From positions 6,510,001 to 6,574,000 of the forward strand of contig CM074759.1 in assembly GCA_037355855.1 (NCBI GenBank): a stretch of DNA of 64,000 bases, written 5' to 3'. Within the stretch, counting starts at the first letter, position 1. Each line of letters begins with the position of its first letter. The notes beneath the pieces were generated by a model. It ran no database searches and had not been told where the DNA came from. It saw nothing but the letters and a program-made list of their open reading frames with translations. Positions 62,101-64,000 of this stretch are shown in pieces. The translations under genes and the position numbers were made by a program. Source of the stretch: Pseudo-nitzschia pungens. Its lineage: Eukaryota > Bacillariophyta > Bacillariophyceae > Bacillariales > Bacillariaceae.

Positions 62101-62704
62101 ATAGAAGCACTTCTTACAAGGGTTTCACTTGGAGAGTGCTCGTGATTTGCACAATCGCCTTCAACGAAAGAAGCTTCGTCAATGAATCGTCGCTGAAATT
62201 TCGTCATGAGACGAAGGATGATGGGTTTTTAGCTCGGAAAAAAGCTTCGATCTCCGTTAAAAGTTGAGGTCAACGCTTTCTTTGTGTAGATTAGTAACCA
62301 ATCCTATTTACGACTTAGATTTGGAGCACGATTTCGATCAATGATAGGTTGATAGGTTTTTTGCTTTTCGATTATGAAAATTAAATTTAAAACATTTATA
62401 CGAGTAGTGATGAAATGAAAGTAGCGCGCTTCTCTCGACAGTCGGGAGATGCTGCTTAGACGTTGAATGGATGATTTGAATTATGTAACGGTTCATCGGA
62501 GAGAAGATCAGTTCACTCTCCTAAATGTGATCGAAGAGCAGTTCTAGATTCCGACGCTGCTCCTCTGTTAACTGTTTTCCGACGATTCAGAATAACATTG
62601 CCTCCCATAGTCCGCGTTTAACTTCCGGTCACTGTTACAGATTCCTGTTGGTGTGTATTTGTTGTTCGCCGCATGCCTTTGGCGTGTGGAATTGCTTTGT
62701 TTGA
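62101..62704. other. Intergenic region between convergent genes
   Basis: AT-rich 3' flanks of the two genes; no repeat or RNA recognised. Confidence 0.55.
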
Positions 62705-64000
62705 CTAATTGTTGAAACCTTCGAAGACGAAGTCAGATGTAGGTGATGGTGGAGAAGGCTTTGTCCCTGTAGGTTGAGGAGCCTCGGCGGAAAATTCCAA
62801 CGAAGAGACAACCGATGAAGCCGAAGAAGGTTCCAGAGTTGGCTTCCAGGTTGGCTTCGCAGTTGGCTTGGCGGTTGGCTTGGCGGTTGGCTTGGCGGTT
62901 GGCTTGGCGGTTGGCTTTGCGGTTGGTTTGCGGGTTGGTTTGGAGTTTGGAACCGGGTCAAAGACAAACAGACGAGTCGGAGAAGAAGTGGGACTACGTG
63001 TTGGTTTCTTTGTGTAATGACAGTAACCACATGACTTGCGGCATTTGTTCTTGCCGATGTGAATGCCCTCATCGTAGCTATTACAGAGGTTGTTCCTTGC
63101 TACCCATCGACAATCCTTTCGTGGTAGGTCACACATTACAAATAGGCGTTGTAAGTATAACATAAAAATAGTGAAAGAACAGTGACGAGTTTCATTTCGA
63201 TTCCGTTTGAACTTACTTTCCAGAAGGTCCCAGCGTAGCCGTAGTCATCGTCATCAAAGCAATCGGGGTCAACTGTTGGGTGGTTTGTGGGGTATCTTGT
63301 TGGTTTGCGTGTTGGCCGCAGTGTAGGCTTAGGTGTAGTTGGACTTGAATCGGATGGATAAACAGCTGTAGAACACAGATTGACAGATCCCGTCACGAAG
63401 TACACTTGTAACTCGTAATGACCCTTCTTTAAATACACATCCTCCCAGATGACATCATTGAATGTGCTCCAGCCAAAGTTGGGAACAGTAATGACATTCC
63501 CGAAAGGCCCTCCATCATCGGGTGTGACAACGAACTTGATCTTTCTATCGTGGGCATTCGTAGCAACTCTTGCACGAATGTCGTGACGACCATCTCGATC
63601 CGCGTAAAATTGGTATAGAAGCCATTCTTGAGAGGCAACGAGGAAGAATCCGTAATGCAGTAGAGAGAAAATGATGTTAGTAGTCAACCCGGAGGCAGGT
63701 GATCAAAAAGTTGTTTGATTCCAACATTTGTTTTTCCTTACCACCCGATCGAGTCCATCCAACGTAGCACTTGCTGTCATCTCGATTTTTGCAGATGTGG
63801 TCACTGGTGTATGCTCCATCAACACCGTCATCACGGTCGACATCGTGGCAGTTTCCCTGATAACTGTATGGCGTGGTGTCGTATGCTTCGTCGAAGTCAA
63901 ACGCAGACCACGTCTTCGGTACTGTGGTGATTGGAACAGGATCTTGGCTTTTGATTCGAACATCAATCGAGCACAAGTTGGTGCTTCCTTGGACAAAGAA
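62705..64000 (-). CDS. Secreted lectin-like / CBM-like PT-repeat protein, 5' end beyond window
   Basis: Three exons are visible: 64000-63742, 63626-63217 and 63115-62705, with introns of 115 bp (donor GTAAGG, acceptor CTCAAG) and 101 bp (donor GTAAGT, acceptor CGAAAG), all phases consistent. The second exon holds a beta-rich domain starting at a rebuilt [16 protein letters not shown] and including [28 protein letters not shown] and VTGSVNLCS, similar to CBM6/malectin-type sugar-binding modules. The first visible codons ([11 protein letters not shown]) are the end of an earlier copy of the same module, so the gene is a tandem array. A short PT linker, a ShK-like Cys motif (KCRKSCGYC) and a long KPTA repeat end the protein. 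It is probably a cell-wall or adhesive protein. Confidence 0.8.
62837..62942 (-). repeat. 12-bp tandem repeat encoding KPTA units
   Basis: On the coding (minus) strand, about eight near-identical GCCAAGCCAACC units encode Lys-Pro-Thr-Ala tetrapeptides in the tail of the lectin-like gene. The near identity at DNA level implies recent expansion. Confidence 0.9.

Noticed and set aside
62837..62942. CRISPR-like array of short repeats
   Set aside because: The repeats are contiguous 12-bp coding units without spacers, in a eukaryotic secreted protein.
1..64000. tRNA or rRNA genes
   Set aside because: I looked for T-arm (GGTTCGAATCC-like) and conserved rRNA stretches on both strands and saw none; a covariance-model scan would be decisive.

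Overview
The window looks like nuclear DNA of a diatom, probably a raphid pennate, although the species cannot be read from the sequence. The reasons are these. Introns are short (about 95-230 bp, GT-AG). Several proteins start with a signal peptide followed by an ASAF-like Phe, which is the plastid-import leader of algae with secondary plastids. DUF6824 and helicase-associated domains are present, as are secreted Pro-Thr-repeat proteins. A Ty3/gypsy retrotransposon is inserted, and gene deserts are filled with TAACCTTAC and TACTAGTAGTA words. Genes lie on both strands. A 500-base run of N at 32124-32623 is an assembly gap.

Layout. 1-14.4 kb: the end of a PHD-finger gene, a two-exon membrane protein with an HNH-like zinc site, a tandem AlgH/DUF179 protein, a SET-domain methyltransferase, a short-chain dehydrogenase-like protein with altered active-site residues, a three-exon CRAL-TRIO-like + DUF6824 gene, and a WDR33/Pfs2-type polyadenylation factor that carries a KH domain. 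15.8-21.6 kb: an apparently complete, recent Ty3/gypsy element with identical 189-bp LTRs, an ATGCG target duplication, and gag and pol in one frame separated by a single TGA. 23.9-36.7 kb: a DUF6824-like coiled-coil protein, a secreted PT-repeat protein, an apparent Ecm29-like HEAT + Ariadne RBR ubiquitin ligase fusion that spans the gap, and a class-V aminotransferase. 37.5-51.7 kb: genes for organelle translation and other organelle functions (a KsgA/Dim1-type rRNA dimethylase, a methionyl-tRNA formyltransferase, two unknown plastid proteins), an SfsA homologue, a WW-domain membrane protein and a helicase-associated-domain protein. Two genes in this stretch (46.1-44.8 kb and 47.5-50.0 kb) need a +1 frame change at a TGA.

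The most striking block is 53.0-58.3 kb. Three minus-strand genes follow each other: a mitochondrial-type triple fusion (THI5/NMT1-like, FolD-like and pterin-4a-carbinolamine-dehydratase-like domains), then QueA only 86 bp downstream, then QueH. QueA and QueH catalyse the last two steps of bacterial de novo queuosine synthesis on tRNA, whereas eukaryotes are generally thought only to salvage queuine. Each domain of the fusion appears to have lost a signature catalytic residue. The block ends at a palindromic MITE-like element that recurs six times in the window, which ties it to the surrounding nuclear DNA. The last part (60.9-64 kb) holds a type-II membrane glycosyltransferase-like protein and the 3' part of a secreted lectin-like PT-repeat gene that runs off the window.
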